A stretch of 64,000 nt of DNA from Rhodobacter sp. (GTDB lineage: Bacteria; Pseudomonadota; Alphaproteobacteria; Rhodobacterales; Rhodobacteraceae), in assembly GCA_022824145.1 (NCBI GenBank), contig JAJEAY010000103.1, positions 55,082-119,081 on the forward strand, in the 5' to 3' direction. The notes beneath the pieces were generated by a model. The model was not told where the DNA came from. It searched no databases and saw only the letters and a list, made by a program, of their open reading frames with translations. Made by a program: the position numbers and the translations under genes. Below are positions 46,372 through 54,304 of the stretch, piece by piece (position 1 is the first letter of the stretch; every line of letters begins with the position of its first letter).

Positions 46372-46499
46372 AATGCCCCCGGCGTCGAGGTGGCCCAGAA
46401 GAAGCCGATCCAGAGCAGCACCACAATCACTGCCGCGCCGACCAGACGTGATCCTGCTCCGAGAAGGAGCAGACGAAGCATTGGACGCCCATCCATCAT
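46368..46499 (-). CDS. 43-residue membrane protein within the zur-znu operon
   Basis: 43 codons from ATG 46499. The start overlaps the zur stop by 4 bp (ATGA) and the stop overlaps the znuC start by 4 bp (ATGA), so it is locked in frame-coupled translation between the two. The product is MMDGRPMLRLLLLGAGSRLV, then a single membrane helix (AAVIVVLLWIGFFWAT) and a short tail: a basic cytoplasmic head with one transmembrane segment. I do not recognise a family. The location suggests a small partner of ZnuB or ZnuC, or a zinc-stress signal, but this is inference. Confidence 0.75.
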   Translation of the reverse strand: MMDGRPMLRLLLLGAGSRLVGAAVIVVLLWIGFFWATSTPGAL

Positions 46500-46897
46500 G
46501 CGGGCACCAACCCGGTGCCGCAGGATGCGCAGACACCGTGGACCTCGATCACATGGCGCACGGGCTGAAAACCGGATTTGCCGGCGATGATGGAAACCTT
46601 TTCCAGCAGATCCGGTGCTATGCTCTCCTCGACCGAACCGCAGTCGTCGCAAATCGACAGGATGGAAGCGTTTGCATGCTGGTCGCACTTGCACGCCATG
46701 AAGGCGTTGAGAGATTCGAGGCGATGCACGCTCCCGCGCTCCGTCAACGCTGCGAGCGCCCGATATATCGTAGGCGGCGCGATTTTCGGATTGGCCTCAC
46801 GCAACTCTCCGAGGACATCGTATGCGGACAGCGGGCCACCGCTTCGACGCAAAACCGCCAGCACTTCCGCCTGCATTTTTCTGCCCTGCTTGCCCAT
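46496..46897 (-). CDS. zur: zinc uptake regulator Zur (Fur family)
   Basis: 133 residues, GGAGG before ATG 46897. The winged helix (YDVLGELREANPKIAPPTIY, RALAALTERGSVHRLESLNA) is followed by the dimerisation domain with regulatory metal ligands (MACKCDQHANASILSICDDC) and the structural CxxC pairs ICDDC and VCASC. The CxxC...CxxC set with an H-rich hinge is typical of Zur. With zinc bound it represses zinc uptake genes; here it heads its own target operon, which gives autoregulation through the palindrome just upstream. Confidence 0.96.
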   Translation of the reverse strand: MGKQGRKMQAEVLAVLRRSGGPLSAYDVLGELREANPKIAPPTIYRALAALTERGSVHRLESLNAFMACKCDQHANASILSICDDCGSVEESIAPDLLEKVSIIAGKSGFQPVRHVIEVHGVCASCGTGLVPA

Positions 46898-46923
46898 GGG
46901 ATGCCTCCGTGGATATCCGATGG

Positions 46924-46950
46924 GATATAATGTTATATTATATCATAACA
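46924..46950 (-). promoter_or_regulatory. zur-znu promoter with overlapping Zur-box palindromes
   Basis: Two interlocked perfect inverted repeats occupy 27 bp in an otherwise GC-rich region: GATATAA/TTATATC (46924-46944) and TGTTAT/ATAACA (46931-46950). The site lies 27 bp upstream of zur. On the minus strand it contains TATAAT, a good -10 hexamer, so a bound repressor would block the promoter. Fur-family operators in alphaproteobacteria have this AT-rich, TGTTAT-type form. Confidence 0.8.
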
Positions 46951-46951
46951 C

Positions 46952-47459
46952 AAGAGGTTGATGAGGATCTTTTGCCGCATCCCACGGCCGCCGCTTTGGA
47001 ATCTTTCTTTTCCGGTTCGGCTCTGCAGGCGTCCCGTTTGCCGCGATGCCCGGAACCCTTTGGAGGCAGGCACGGCCGGTTTGGTGGACGAGAGGCAAGC
47101 GGTACCTGGAAGCCGGGCAATGCCGCAGGGGGGAAGTGACCTCGGATGCAGGGAAATGCGGGAAGGAAGAAGACACATGAAGTGGTGGCACTACACCACA
47201 TGAACGCCGAGCGCCCAATGCCCGCAATACCTGCAATCGAACGGCGGAGCCGAACCGATCGCCGAGTCTTTCAAGTCTGAGATCCTTATTGATCGACGGA
47301 GGGGCGGACCAGTCTCCTTGCCTTTAGCCCAGAAGTTTCGCTTTGGTTTCGCGCGAGGATCCGGAAACCGCATTTTCACGTTCCCTCGGTGCGCGATGGA
47401 AGCTGCCGTAGGGTCCCTCGACCCTTCAACTGGTAGATCATGCTTTCGATCGATTCACT
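46952..47459. other. gene-free stretch
   Basis: 508 bp upstream of the zinc operon and downstream of the DUF3883 gene. No motif-bearing ORF, RNA gene or terminator was recognised. Confidence 0.45.
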
Positions 47460-48290
47460 TCACCGGAAACTCGCGCGAAAACTGGTCGGCGCAAGCGAAA
47501 CATGCCGTTCGAGTGGCGGCTGCAGCTCAAACGCCTTTGGGGCGCGGAAAAAGTTCCAGATGCGCAGAAGGTGCCATTCGCTTTTCCGCTCTTCGGCGAC
47601 TCTGAGTTCGTTTCGGGAGATGTGAAAGGGAGTCCGTTCCCATCCGTTCGTGGTCTTCACCTCAATCAGCCGCGGTTTCCCGTCGGGGTCGAAGCTCGCA
47701 ATGTCATACCCGGCCCCGTCACCTTCATCGTTTGAAACCCACCTTATCTGTCGCGCCAGATCATGCCGTCCGGCACCTGCGAGCACGGCCCTTTCATGAG
47801 CCAGCGCCCGCTTTTCCCCGGCTCTTCCAAGCTTTCGGTTGCGCTCGTCCCGCTCCGCAGCATTGAATTTCAGCGCTAGTGCCTGCATGCGATCCGCTTC
47901 CTTGGGCGGAGGCTGGTTGCTGAGTGTCGGTGGCGCACTGAATTCGATCACGGTATCGGACGGATTTTCGGTGAGGCTGCATTCGAACCGATGCTCAAAC
48001 CAATTTGGACTTTGCGCCAGCCACTTCGCGACAGCATCTACCAAAGCGTTCTGGATGTTTGATCGAGGCTTGTATCCTTCAATCCATACTTGGCCGAGGC
48101 TTTGCAGGACAAAGCTGATGTTCTGGTGCTTGAATTCGATTGAACCCTTGTTCCGGTCAATTCGGTCCTGAAGTTTCCGGTTGTGCTCGATTTTTCGGTA
48201 TGGCCGGTTTGCCAGTTCCGCCTCCAGCATTGCAAAATAGTCTGCGACTATCAGGTCGTTTTCCCAATCTGTCCAAGGCTTGCCACTCAT
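47460..48290 (-). CDS. DUF3883 (NOV-like) domain protein, nuclease-fold candidate
   Basis: 276 residues. The N-terminal half (WTDWENDLIVADYFAMLEAE, KHQNISFVLQSLGQVWIEGY) is a helical module often found ahead of DUF3883. The C-terminal domain, from about residue 150, reads GRAGEKRALAHERAVL, GDGAGYDIASFDPDGKPRLI, then EVKTTNGWERTPFHIS. The D...EVK arrangement is that of PD-(D/E)xK nuclease folds, to which DUF3883 is related. Such proteins occur as lone genes or in restriction/defence settings. It stands between two gene-free stretches with no methylase, so a mobile or accessory origin is plausible. Activity untested. Confidence 0.82.
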   Translation of the reverse strand: MSGKPWTDWENDLIVADYFAMLEAELANRPYRKIEHNRKLQDRIDRNKGSIEFKHQNISFVLQSLGQVWIEGYKPRSNIQNALVDAVAKWLAQSPNWFEHRFECSLTENPSDTVIEFSAPPTLSNQPPPKEADRMQALALKFNAAERDERNRKLGRAGEKRALAHERAVLAGAGRHDLARQIRWVSNDEGDGAGYDIASFDPDGKPRLIEVKTTNGWERTPFHISRNELRVAEERKSEWHLLRIWNFFRAPKAFELQPPLERHVSLAPTSFRASFR

Positions 48291-48653
48291 CCGGGCATTC
48301 TAAACGTTCTCCAAATTCCGAGCCAGGCCCAGCCGGAGAATTTTCACTCCGAAACACAGCGCATTTTCCGAAAAAAACCGGACTGGCTCCGGTTCTGCCC
48401 ACCCACTCTCACAACTCTGGTTCAATGGCATCAGGTTCGGTTCTGCAATACGTTCAATCGGATTGCCCGTGTTTCATGCAATGGTCTGGCGGTAACGCCT
48501 GGCCGTGTCGGTATCGGGCAGGCACCGCGTATCCCTTGCTTCAGTATGGTGTACAGGATATGTATCCCAATGCCTCATCCGGGATGCAAGGATCGGGGAC
48601 AACGGGAAACCTGGGACGCAGCAACGCCAAGTGCGTCCAGAATGGAGGAACAC
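48291..48653. promoter_or_regulatory. upstream region of the sugar ABC operon
   Basis: 363 bp between the divergent DUF3883 and binding-protein genes. GGATA-TG-TATCC (48556-48567), overlapped by TACA-GGATA-TGTA, is a possible operator about 90 bp before the start codon. The next bases lack a clear -35/-10 pair. GGAGG precedes ATG 48654. Confidence 0.4.
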
Positions 48654-49937
48654 ATGAAAAGAGTTACATCCGCAATTGCTGCCGGAGCTTTGGCCGTCTC
48701 ATGGTGCAGCGCAGCGGCATTCGCCCAAACCGAACTTCGCATGATGTGGTATAACGACGGCCATGAAGGCGAAGTGATGCGCGGGCTTCTCGATCGCTTC
48801 GAGGCAGAGAACCCGGACATCACGGTTACGCTTGATGTAGTGCCCTACAAAGCGATTCTCGAAAGCCTGCCAGTCCAGCTGGCGGCGGGTCAAGGTCCTG
48901 ACATTGCGCGAGTTACCGATCTGGGGGGACTGGCGGAACACTATCTTGACCTCACACCCTATATTTCCGACCCGGCCTACTGGGAAGCCAGCTTTGGTCC
49001 TTTCCTAAACTGGCTGCGCCCTGCGGGCAGCGACAGCTCGATTTCAGGATTCATGACCCAGCTCACCGTTACGGGCCCCTATGTTAACAGGACGCTGTTT
49101 GAGCAGGCGGGTGTGGAACTGCCTGGCGATGGGGCGACCTGGAGCGATTGGGCATCGGCCGCGAATGAGGTCGCGGCTGCTTTGGACATCCCGATTCCGA
49201 TGGCATGGGACCGCTCCGGTCACCGTGTATCGGGCCCGGCAATCGCAATGGGCGCAAAAATGTTCGATGCCGATGGCAATCCGGCCTTGGTGGACGACGG
49301 ACTCAAGGCGATGGCGTCCCTGCTCTACGACTGGCATCAGGACGGTACGATGAGCAAGGAGCTTTGGGGCTCCGTTTCCGGATCGACCTATCTTGGGGCG
49401 AACGAGGATTTCGCCAACGCGCAGGTCGTGATGTACATGTCCGGTTCCTGGCAGATCCCGCAGTTCGCTTCGACGATCGGTGACGCTTTCGACTGGTGGG
49501 CGGTTCCCGCTCCGTGCGGACCGAGCGCCTGCACGGGAATGCCCGGCGGCGCGGCGCTGGTCGCTATGGCCGACACCGAACATCCGGAACAGGTTGGCAT
49601 GCTGATGGATTTTCTGTCGAGCGAAGCATCGCTTGCGGAATTCTACGGCCAGACACTGTTTATTCCAGGGCATCTCGGACTGGCCGGGGGTGGTGTCGAG
49701 TTCGCAACCGACGATCCCCGTGCGCGCCATGCGCTTGAGACCTTCGCAGGAGCCGTTCCCACGATTTCGCCGATCGCGTTCGATCTTCAGGGCTATCCAA
49801 ACAACCGGATCATGTTCAATGCACTGATCTCGCGGCTCGGAGAAGCGATCGTAGGTGAGCTGGATCTTGATCAGGCGTTTGAACGGATGACGCAGGATGT
49901 AGAGCAGCAGCTCGCGGAGAAAGCGCGCGGTAACTGA
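48654..49937 (+). CDS. carbohydrate ABC transporter substrate-binding protein
   Basis: 427 residues from ATG 48654, chosen for GGAGG at 6-bp spacing and the signal peptide MKRVTSAIAAGALAVSWCSA that follows (cut near AFAQ). The long upstream open frame is not protein-like. The mature part, TELRMMWYNDGHEGEVMRGL, LDRFEAENPDITVTLDVVPY and LPVQLAAGQGPDIARV, is a family-1 extracellular sugar-binding protein. It delivers ligand to the two permeases downstream. A 9-bp hairpin separates it from them. Given the uronate genes nearby, a uronide or oligouronate is a plausible ligand; this is inference. Confidence 0.95.
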   Translation: MKRVTSAIAAGALAVSWCSAAAFAQTELRMMWYNDGHEGEVMRGLLDRFEAENPDITVTLDVVPYKAILESLPVQLAAGQGPDIARVTDLGGLAEHYLDLTPYISDPAYWEASFGPFLNWLRPAGSDSSISGFMTQLTVTGPYVNRTLFEQAGVELPGDGATWSDWASAANEVAAALDIPIPMAWDRSGHRVSGPAIAMGAKMFDADGNPALVDDGLKAMASLLYDWHQDGTMSKELWGSVSGSTYLGANEDFANAQVVMYMSGSWQIPQFASTIGDAFDWWAVPAPCGPSACTGMPGGAALVAMADTEHPEQVGMLMDFLSSEASLAEFYGQTLFIPGHLGLAGGGVEFATDDPRARHALETFAGAVPTISPIAFDLQGYPNNRIMFNALISRLGEAIVGELDLDQAFERMTQDVEQQLAEKARGN

Positions 49938-49948
49938 AGCCGCCTGTA

Positions 49949-49972
49949 CTCCGGCCCTTCGCTGGGCCGGAG
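49949..49972 (+). promoter_or_regulatory. 9-bp stem hairpin between binding-protein and permease genes
   Basis: CTCCGGCCC and GGGCCGGAG are perfect complements around a 6-base loop (ttcgct), starting 12 bp after the binding-protein stop. No T-run follows. It probably keeps binding-protein mRNA more abundant than permease mRNA. Confidence 0.7.
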
Positions 49973-50001
49973 CTCCCGCTCATTCTGGCATGGCCTGAAC
50001 A

Positions 50002-51021
50002 ATGGATGCCGAAGGTGCTAATGCATCCCGTGCGGAGCGCTTGGCAGCGGTAGCTTCCGCGCCGGCATCGCTGTTTTTTCGGCTGCTTGAGGCCCCGTTC
50101 CGGCTTGTTCAGAGGCTGGGAGGCATCAAGGCTATGCCTTATGCTTTTCTGGCGCCGAACCTCGCGTTTTTCGGCCTGTTCGTCCTGATCCCGCTGTTCA
50201 TTAATTTTGCGTTTTCCTTCACCGGCGGAACGGACATTTTCCTTTCGGAGCGCGTCTACACCGGAACGGAGCAATACTCCTTTCTGTTCGATTGCCGGAA
50301 CTACCTGGATCCGACGACCTGCCGGGAGGACCGGTTCTGGAAAGCCATCGTCAACACCGGAATATTCGTGTTCCTGCAGGTTGGTTCCATGGTCATCCTC
50401 TCCTTGGTCACGGCACTGATCCTGAACCGCCGCATTCGGGCACGGGGCTTTTTCCGCGCCGTTTTCTTTTTCCCGGTCCTCCTGTCTCCGGTGGTCGTTG
50501 CGCTGATCTGGAAGTGGATCCTGCTGCGCGACGGTATTCTGAATGCGTTTCTCGTCACCTTAGGATTTGAACGGATACTGTTTTTCGTAAGCCCGGACTG
50601 GGCAATGTTCTGGGCGATCTTTGTGTCCGTCTGGTCCCAAATGGGTTTTTATACGCTGATTCTGCTGGCTGGCCTTCAGGCGATTCCGCCAGACCTCTAC
50701 GAAGCCGCCGAGATGGATGGAACGTCGAAGGAACGTGTCTTCTGGCGCATCACTCTGCCTTTGCTTTGGCCGAACATGCTTGTGGTCATAGTTCTGGCGC
50801 TGATCAAGGGCGTGCAGATATTCGATGAGGTTTTCGTTCTGACCGGCGGCGGACCAGGAACCGCAACCCTGTTCATTGTTCAGTACATCTACATGACAGG
50901 CTTCGCCAACCAGATCCAGAATTTCGGTCTTGCCTCCGCCGCATCGGTGGTGCTCGGCACGGTTCTTTTCGTGCTGACAGTTGCGCAGATTGCAGTGACG
51001 CGCAGGAAGGATGATGCCTGA
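50002..51021 (+). CDS. sugar ABC transporter permease (MalF-like)
   Basis: 339 residues with about six membrane helices after a cytoplasmic head. ALLAPNLAFFG-like start (YAFLAPNLAFFGLFVLIPLF) and the EAA loop YEAAEMDGTSKERVFWRITL (about residue 235) mark a CUT1 permease. An insert with Cys pairs (FDCRNYLDPTTCRED) lies in the first periplasmic loop. It overlaps the next permease gene by 11 bp. Part of the operon binding protein - permease - permease - dehydrogenase - ATPase. Confidence 0.95.
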   Translation: MDAEGANASRAERLAAVASAPASLFFRLLEAPFRLVQRLGGIKAMPYAFLAPNLAFFGLFVLIPLFINFAFSFTGGTDIFLSERVYTGTEQYSFLFDCRNYLDPTTCREDRFWKAIVNTGIFVFLQVGSMVILSLVTALILNRRIRARGFFRAVFFFPVLLSPVVVALIWKWILLRDGILNAFLVTLGFERILFFVSPDWAMFWAIFVSVWSQMGFYTLILLAGLQAIPPDLYEAAEMDGTSKERVFWRITLPLLWPNMLVVIVLALIKGVQIFDEVFVLTGGGPGTATLFIVQYIYMTGFANQIQNFGLASAASVVLGTVLFVLTVAQIAVTRRKDDA

Positions 51022-52087
51022 CATGGTTTCCGGACATCGCTCCCTGGGGGAATTCCTTACGATGCGTCGCGGTCGGCAGAGGCTGCATTGGACCGACGTC
51101 TTCACCTTCGTATATCTGGGATTCGGGGTCGTGCTGATGTTCGCTCCGGTAGTCTGGCTCGTTCTCTCCTCCTTCAAAACGGCGGCTGGCCTGTTGGAGT
51201 TTCCTCCGACTTTCCTTCCCTTGGGACAGGTGTCCGTTCAGGTTGAGGGATTCGAGGATCCCTTGCCGCTTTTCGCGGCAACACTGGATGACGGCGCTGT
51301 GCGCGAGATGGCGCAGATCCGAAGAATTGGAATCGTCAGCCAAATGGTCGATCCTACGTCACCGGACACCAAACTGAAGGTTCCGATCGATCGAATCGAG
51401 CCGATCCGCGAATTCCGGCTTGCATGGGAAAACTACACCGATCCGCTAAAGCGCTTTCAGTTCACGAGGTACCTCTGGAACTCTGTGGTTGTCACGGTCG
51501 CCGCGACTCTTGTGACGCTTCTGATCAACTCGATGGCGGCCTATGGCCTGTCGATTTACGAATTCCGGGGACGAAACGCGATTATGCTGTTCGTGATCGG
51601 AACGTTGATGATTCCCATCACCGTCATTCTCGTACCGGTCTATCTGGTCGTGACTTCGCTGGGCATGGTCAATTCGCTTTGGGCAGTTATCCTTCCCGGC
51701 GCCGCGACACCGACCGGAGTGTTCCTGCTTCGGCAGTATATGCTCACGATTCCGAGGGAACTGATCGAGGCGGCGCGCATGGACAATGCGAGTGAATGGC
51801 GGATCTACTGGCGGGTGGTTATGCCATTGGCCGTGCCTGCTCTGGCGGTGCTTGCGATATTCTCGATCATGTGGCGCTGGAACGAATTCCTTTGGCCGCT
51901 CATCGTCCTGAACCGCTCCGAGGTCTATACGCTTCAGGTCGGGCTGAACGCGTTTCAGGGCGAGCTCAACGTGCAATGGCATTACATTCTCGCGATGACC
52001 GTCGTTACCCTGCTTCCGGTCGTCCTGGTGTTCGCGTTTCTTCAGAAATTCATCACCACCGGAATCGCAAGCTCGGGCATGAAATGA
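51011..52087 (+). CDS. sugar ABC transporter permease (MalG-like)
   Basis: 358 residues; ATG 51011 and ATG 51014 are both possible and overlap the preceding gene. The EAA motif is in LIEAARMDNASEWRIYWRVV and the C-terminus (QKFITTGIASSGMK) is the MalG type. It carries a long periplasmic insert of about 90 residues between helices 1 and 2 (VQVEGFEDPLPLFAATLDDG...), which ordinary MalG proteins lack or have shorter. The stop overlaps the next start by 4 bp (ATGA). Confidence 0.94.
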   Translation: MMPDMVSGHRSLGEFLTMRRGRQRLHWTDVFTFVYLGFGVVLMFAPVVWLVLSSFKTAAGLLEFPPTFLPLGQVSVQVEGFEDPLPLFAATLDDGAVREMAQIRRIGIVSQMVDPTSPDTKLKVPIDRIEPIREFRLAWENYTDPLKRFQFTRYLWNSVVVTVAATLVTLLINSMAAYGLSIYEFRGRNAIMLFVIGTLMIPITVILVPVYLVVTSLGMVNSLWAVILPGAATPTGVFLLRQYMLTIPRELIEAARMDNASEWRIYWRVVMPLAVPALAVLAIFSIMWRWNEFLWPLIVLNRSEVYTLQVGLNAFQGELNVQWHYILAMTVVTLLPVVLVFAFLQKFITTGIASSGMK

Positions 52088-53103
52088 CAGCATCATCTGA
52101 ATCTCTCATTTTGCTTGATCCATATCCGCGAACGGAATCGATGGTCTATACCGGGGATGTGGCTGCCGGACTCGCGGGGATGGGGCGTGTCGTAATGCAT
52201 TTCGGTTCCAGGGCTCCCGACACCTTTATTGAGCCGCTTCTTCCGGAAGTGACGGTGATCGTGGGTCAGACCGCGATGCCGAAAGAGCGTCTGAACCGGG
52301 CGCCGAACCTTCGTGCCGTACTGAATGTTAAAGGCAACTGGGAACCGAATGTGGATTACGCGGCGGCGCAGGCGCGGGGAGTCCATGTTCTCTCCGCAGC
52401 GCCGGCGATGGCGCCAGCGGTTGCGGAATACTGTCTCGGGCAGGCGATCGCGCTGGCGCGCGGCCTGAACCAGGCGGACGCTTTGTTCAGGTCGGGCAGG
52501 GAGGCTTACGGAATCGCTGGTAATTCCGCAGCATACAGCCTTTACGGATCTGACGTCTCCATATTGGGTTATGGCAATCTGGGCCGGGCGCTTGTGCCGC
52601 TTCTGCGTCCGTTCAACTGCCGGATTTCAGTATACGATCCATGGGTTTCGGACGGGTTTCTTCGTTCGGAAGGGGTGGAGCCCGCCAGTCTTGATACCGC
52701 GCTGTCATCTTCGCGGTTCCTCTTTCTGCTGGCTGGCGTGACGACCGAGAACGAAGGCGGCCTCGACCGTGCGCGGCTGAGCCTGATTCGCAGGGACGCA
52801 ACCGTGATTCTTGCCAGTCGGGCGGAGATTGTCGATTTCGGCGCGTTTCTGAAACTCGCGGCTGATGGCCGCTTCCGCGCGGCGGTTGACGTCTATCCGG
52901 AAGAGCCGGTGGCCGTTGGTGATCCGGTTCGGAACACTCCGAACGTGCTGTTTTCTTCCCATCTGGCCGGAGGCATGGAGGCCTCCTATTCCTTGATTCG
53001 GGAAATGCTGCTGGATGATATCGGCCAGATTCTGCGCGGCCTGCCGCCCCTTAGAATGCAGAGGGCGGACCCCCGCCTGTCTCCAATGATGCGCAGCAGA
53101 TAG
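52084..53103 (+). CDS. D-isomer-specific 2-hydroxyacid dehydrogenase family protein
   Basis: 339 residues from ATG 52084, coupled to the permease gene by a 4-bp overlap. The NAD-binding motif SILGYGNLGRALVPLLRPF is near residue 160. The catalytic Arg is in ILASRAEIVD, the Glu in DVYPEEP, and the His in FSSHLAGGM, so the triad is intact. These enzymes reduce 2-oxo acids or oxidise D-2-hydroxyacids. It is unusual for one to sit between the permease and ATPase genes of an importer, which suggests the imported sugar acid or an early intermediate is its substrate. Confidence 0.9.
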   Translation: MTASSESLILLDPYPRTESMVYTGDVAAGLAGMGRVVMHFGSRAPDTFIEPLLPEVTVIVGQTAMPKERLNRAPNLRAVLNVKGNWEPNVDYAAAQARGVHVLSAAPAMAPAVAEYCLGQAIALARGLNQADALFRSGREAYGIAGNSAAYSLYGSDVSILGYGNLGRALVPLLRPFNCRISVYDPWVSDGFLRSEGVEPASLDTALSSSRFLFLLAGVTTENEGGLDRARLSLIRRDATVILASRAEIVDFGAFLKLAADGRFRAAVDVYPEEPVAVGDPVRNTPNVLFSSHLAGGMEASYSLIREMLLDDIGQILRGLPPLRMQRADPRLSPMMRSR

Positions 53104-53116
53104 GGGATGGAGTCAA

Positions 53117-54211
53117 ATGACCTCAATCAGGCTCAATGAAGTGCGCAAGGCGTTTGAAGGGACGGAAGTCATCCATGGCGTCGATCTGTCCATAGAGAGC
53201 GGCGAGTTTGTCGTTTTTGTCGGACCGTCCGGCTGCGGCAAGTCCACGCTGCTGCGCATAATCGCAGGGCTTGAGGAGATCACCTCTGGCACGGTGGAAA
53301 TCGACGGGCAGACCGTCAACCATATTTCCGCTTCGGCCCGCGGGCTTGCGATGGTGTTCCAGTCCTATGCCCTTTACCCGCATATGAGCGTTTACCAGAA
53401 CATGGCGTTCGGGCTGGAAAACGCCAAGTTCCCAAGAACCGAGATTGACCGGCGGGTTCGGGAGGCGGCCGGACTTCTGCAGATTGTCGAGCTGCTTGGC
53501 CGCAAGCCGAAAGCGCTTTCGGGCGGCCAGCGGCAGCGCGTCGCGATCGGGCGCGCCATAGTAAGGAATCCAAAAGCGTTCCTGTTCGATGAACCGCTTT
53601 CCAACCTCGACGCCGAGCTGCGTGTTGCAATGCGCAAGGAGCTTGCTGCACTTCACGCAAACATTGGCGGAACGATGATCTACGTGACGCATGATCAAAC
53701 GGAAGCCATGACGCTTGCGGACCGGATTGTGGTCCTGCAGTCAGGGAATGTGGAGCAGACAGGCAGGCCGCTCGATCTTTACAACAATCCCGTCAATGTT
53801 TTTGTCGCAGGTTTCATCGGGTCGCCTCGGATGAACCTTTTGCCGGCACAGGTCGAAGCAGTTGGCGAGAACGGGGGCGTCCGCCTCGCCGTCGGAGGGA
53901 ACCGCGTGGAACTGCCTTCCGTCGCGCAGCTGCAGTCAGGAGATCGGATCACCTGCGGAATCCGGCCCGAACACATTGAGATAGTCAGCGACGATGCCGC
54001 CGACCTTTCCGTGACAGTCGGTCTTTCCGAGCAGTTGGGCGGCGAAACCTATCTTTACTGTTCGGGTGACGGTCTGGAAAACCTGACCGTTCATCAGCTC
54101 GGCCAGCTGACGGTACAGAAGGGCGACACACTCCATCTTAGGATTGACAGGTCGCGGCTCCACCTTTTTGGGGTGGATGGCGTTGCGGTCGCGAACGGAG
54201 TGCCCGGATAG
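53117..54211 (+). CDS. sugar ABC transporter ATPase (UgpC/MalK-like)
   Basis: 364 residues. Walker A GPSGCGKSTLLR, Q-loop VFQSYALYPHMS, signature LSGGQRQRVAIGRAI, Walker B AFLFDEPLSNLDAELR and the switch His in VTHDQTEAMTLAD are intact. The regulatory C-domain begins near residue 235 (GFIGSPRMNLLPAQVE) and includes CGIRPEHIEIV. It completes the importer encoded by the four preceding genes. Closely similar in layout to the orphan ATPase at 20741-21802, and either could serve more than one permease pair. Confidence 0.95.
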   Translation: MTSIRLNEVRKAFEGTEVIHGVDLSIESGEFVVFVGPSGCGKSTLLRIIAGLEEITSGTVEIDGQTVNHISASARGLAMVFQSYALYPHMSVYQNMAFGLENAKFPRTEIDRRVREAAGLLQIVELLGRKPKALSGGQRQRVAIGRAIVRNPKAFLFDEPLSNLDAELRVAMRKELAALHANIGGTMIYVTHDQTEAMTLADRIVVLQSGNVEQTGRPLDLYNNPVNVFVAGFIGSPRMNLLPAQVEAVGENGGVRLAVGGNRVELPSVAQLQSGDRITCGIRPEHIEIVSDDAADLSVTVGLSEQLGGETYLYCSGDGLENLTVHQLGQLTVQKGDTLHLRIDRSRLHLFGVDGVAVANGVPG

Positions 54212-54304
54212 AGAAGTGAACCCGCCGACCGGAGTTCGGTTCGGGGCGAAACAGAACCCGAATCCGTTTAGGTTTTTAGTTCATGTTCCGCTGCAGGCCC
54301 GGTT

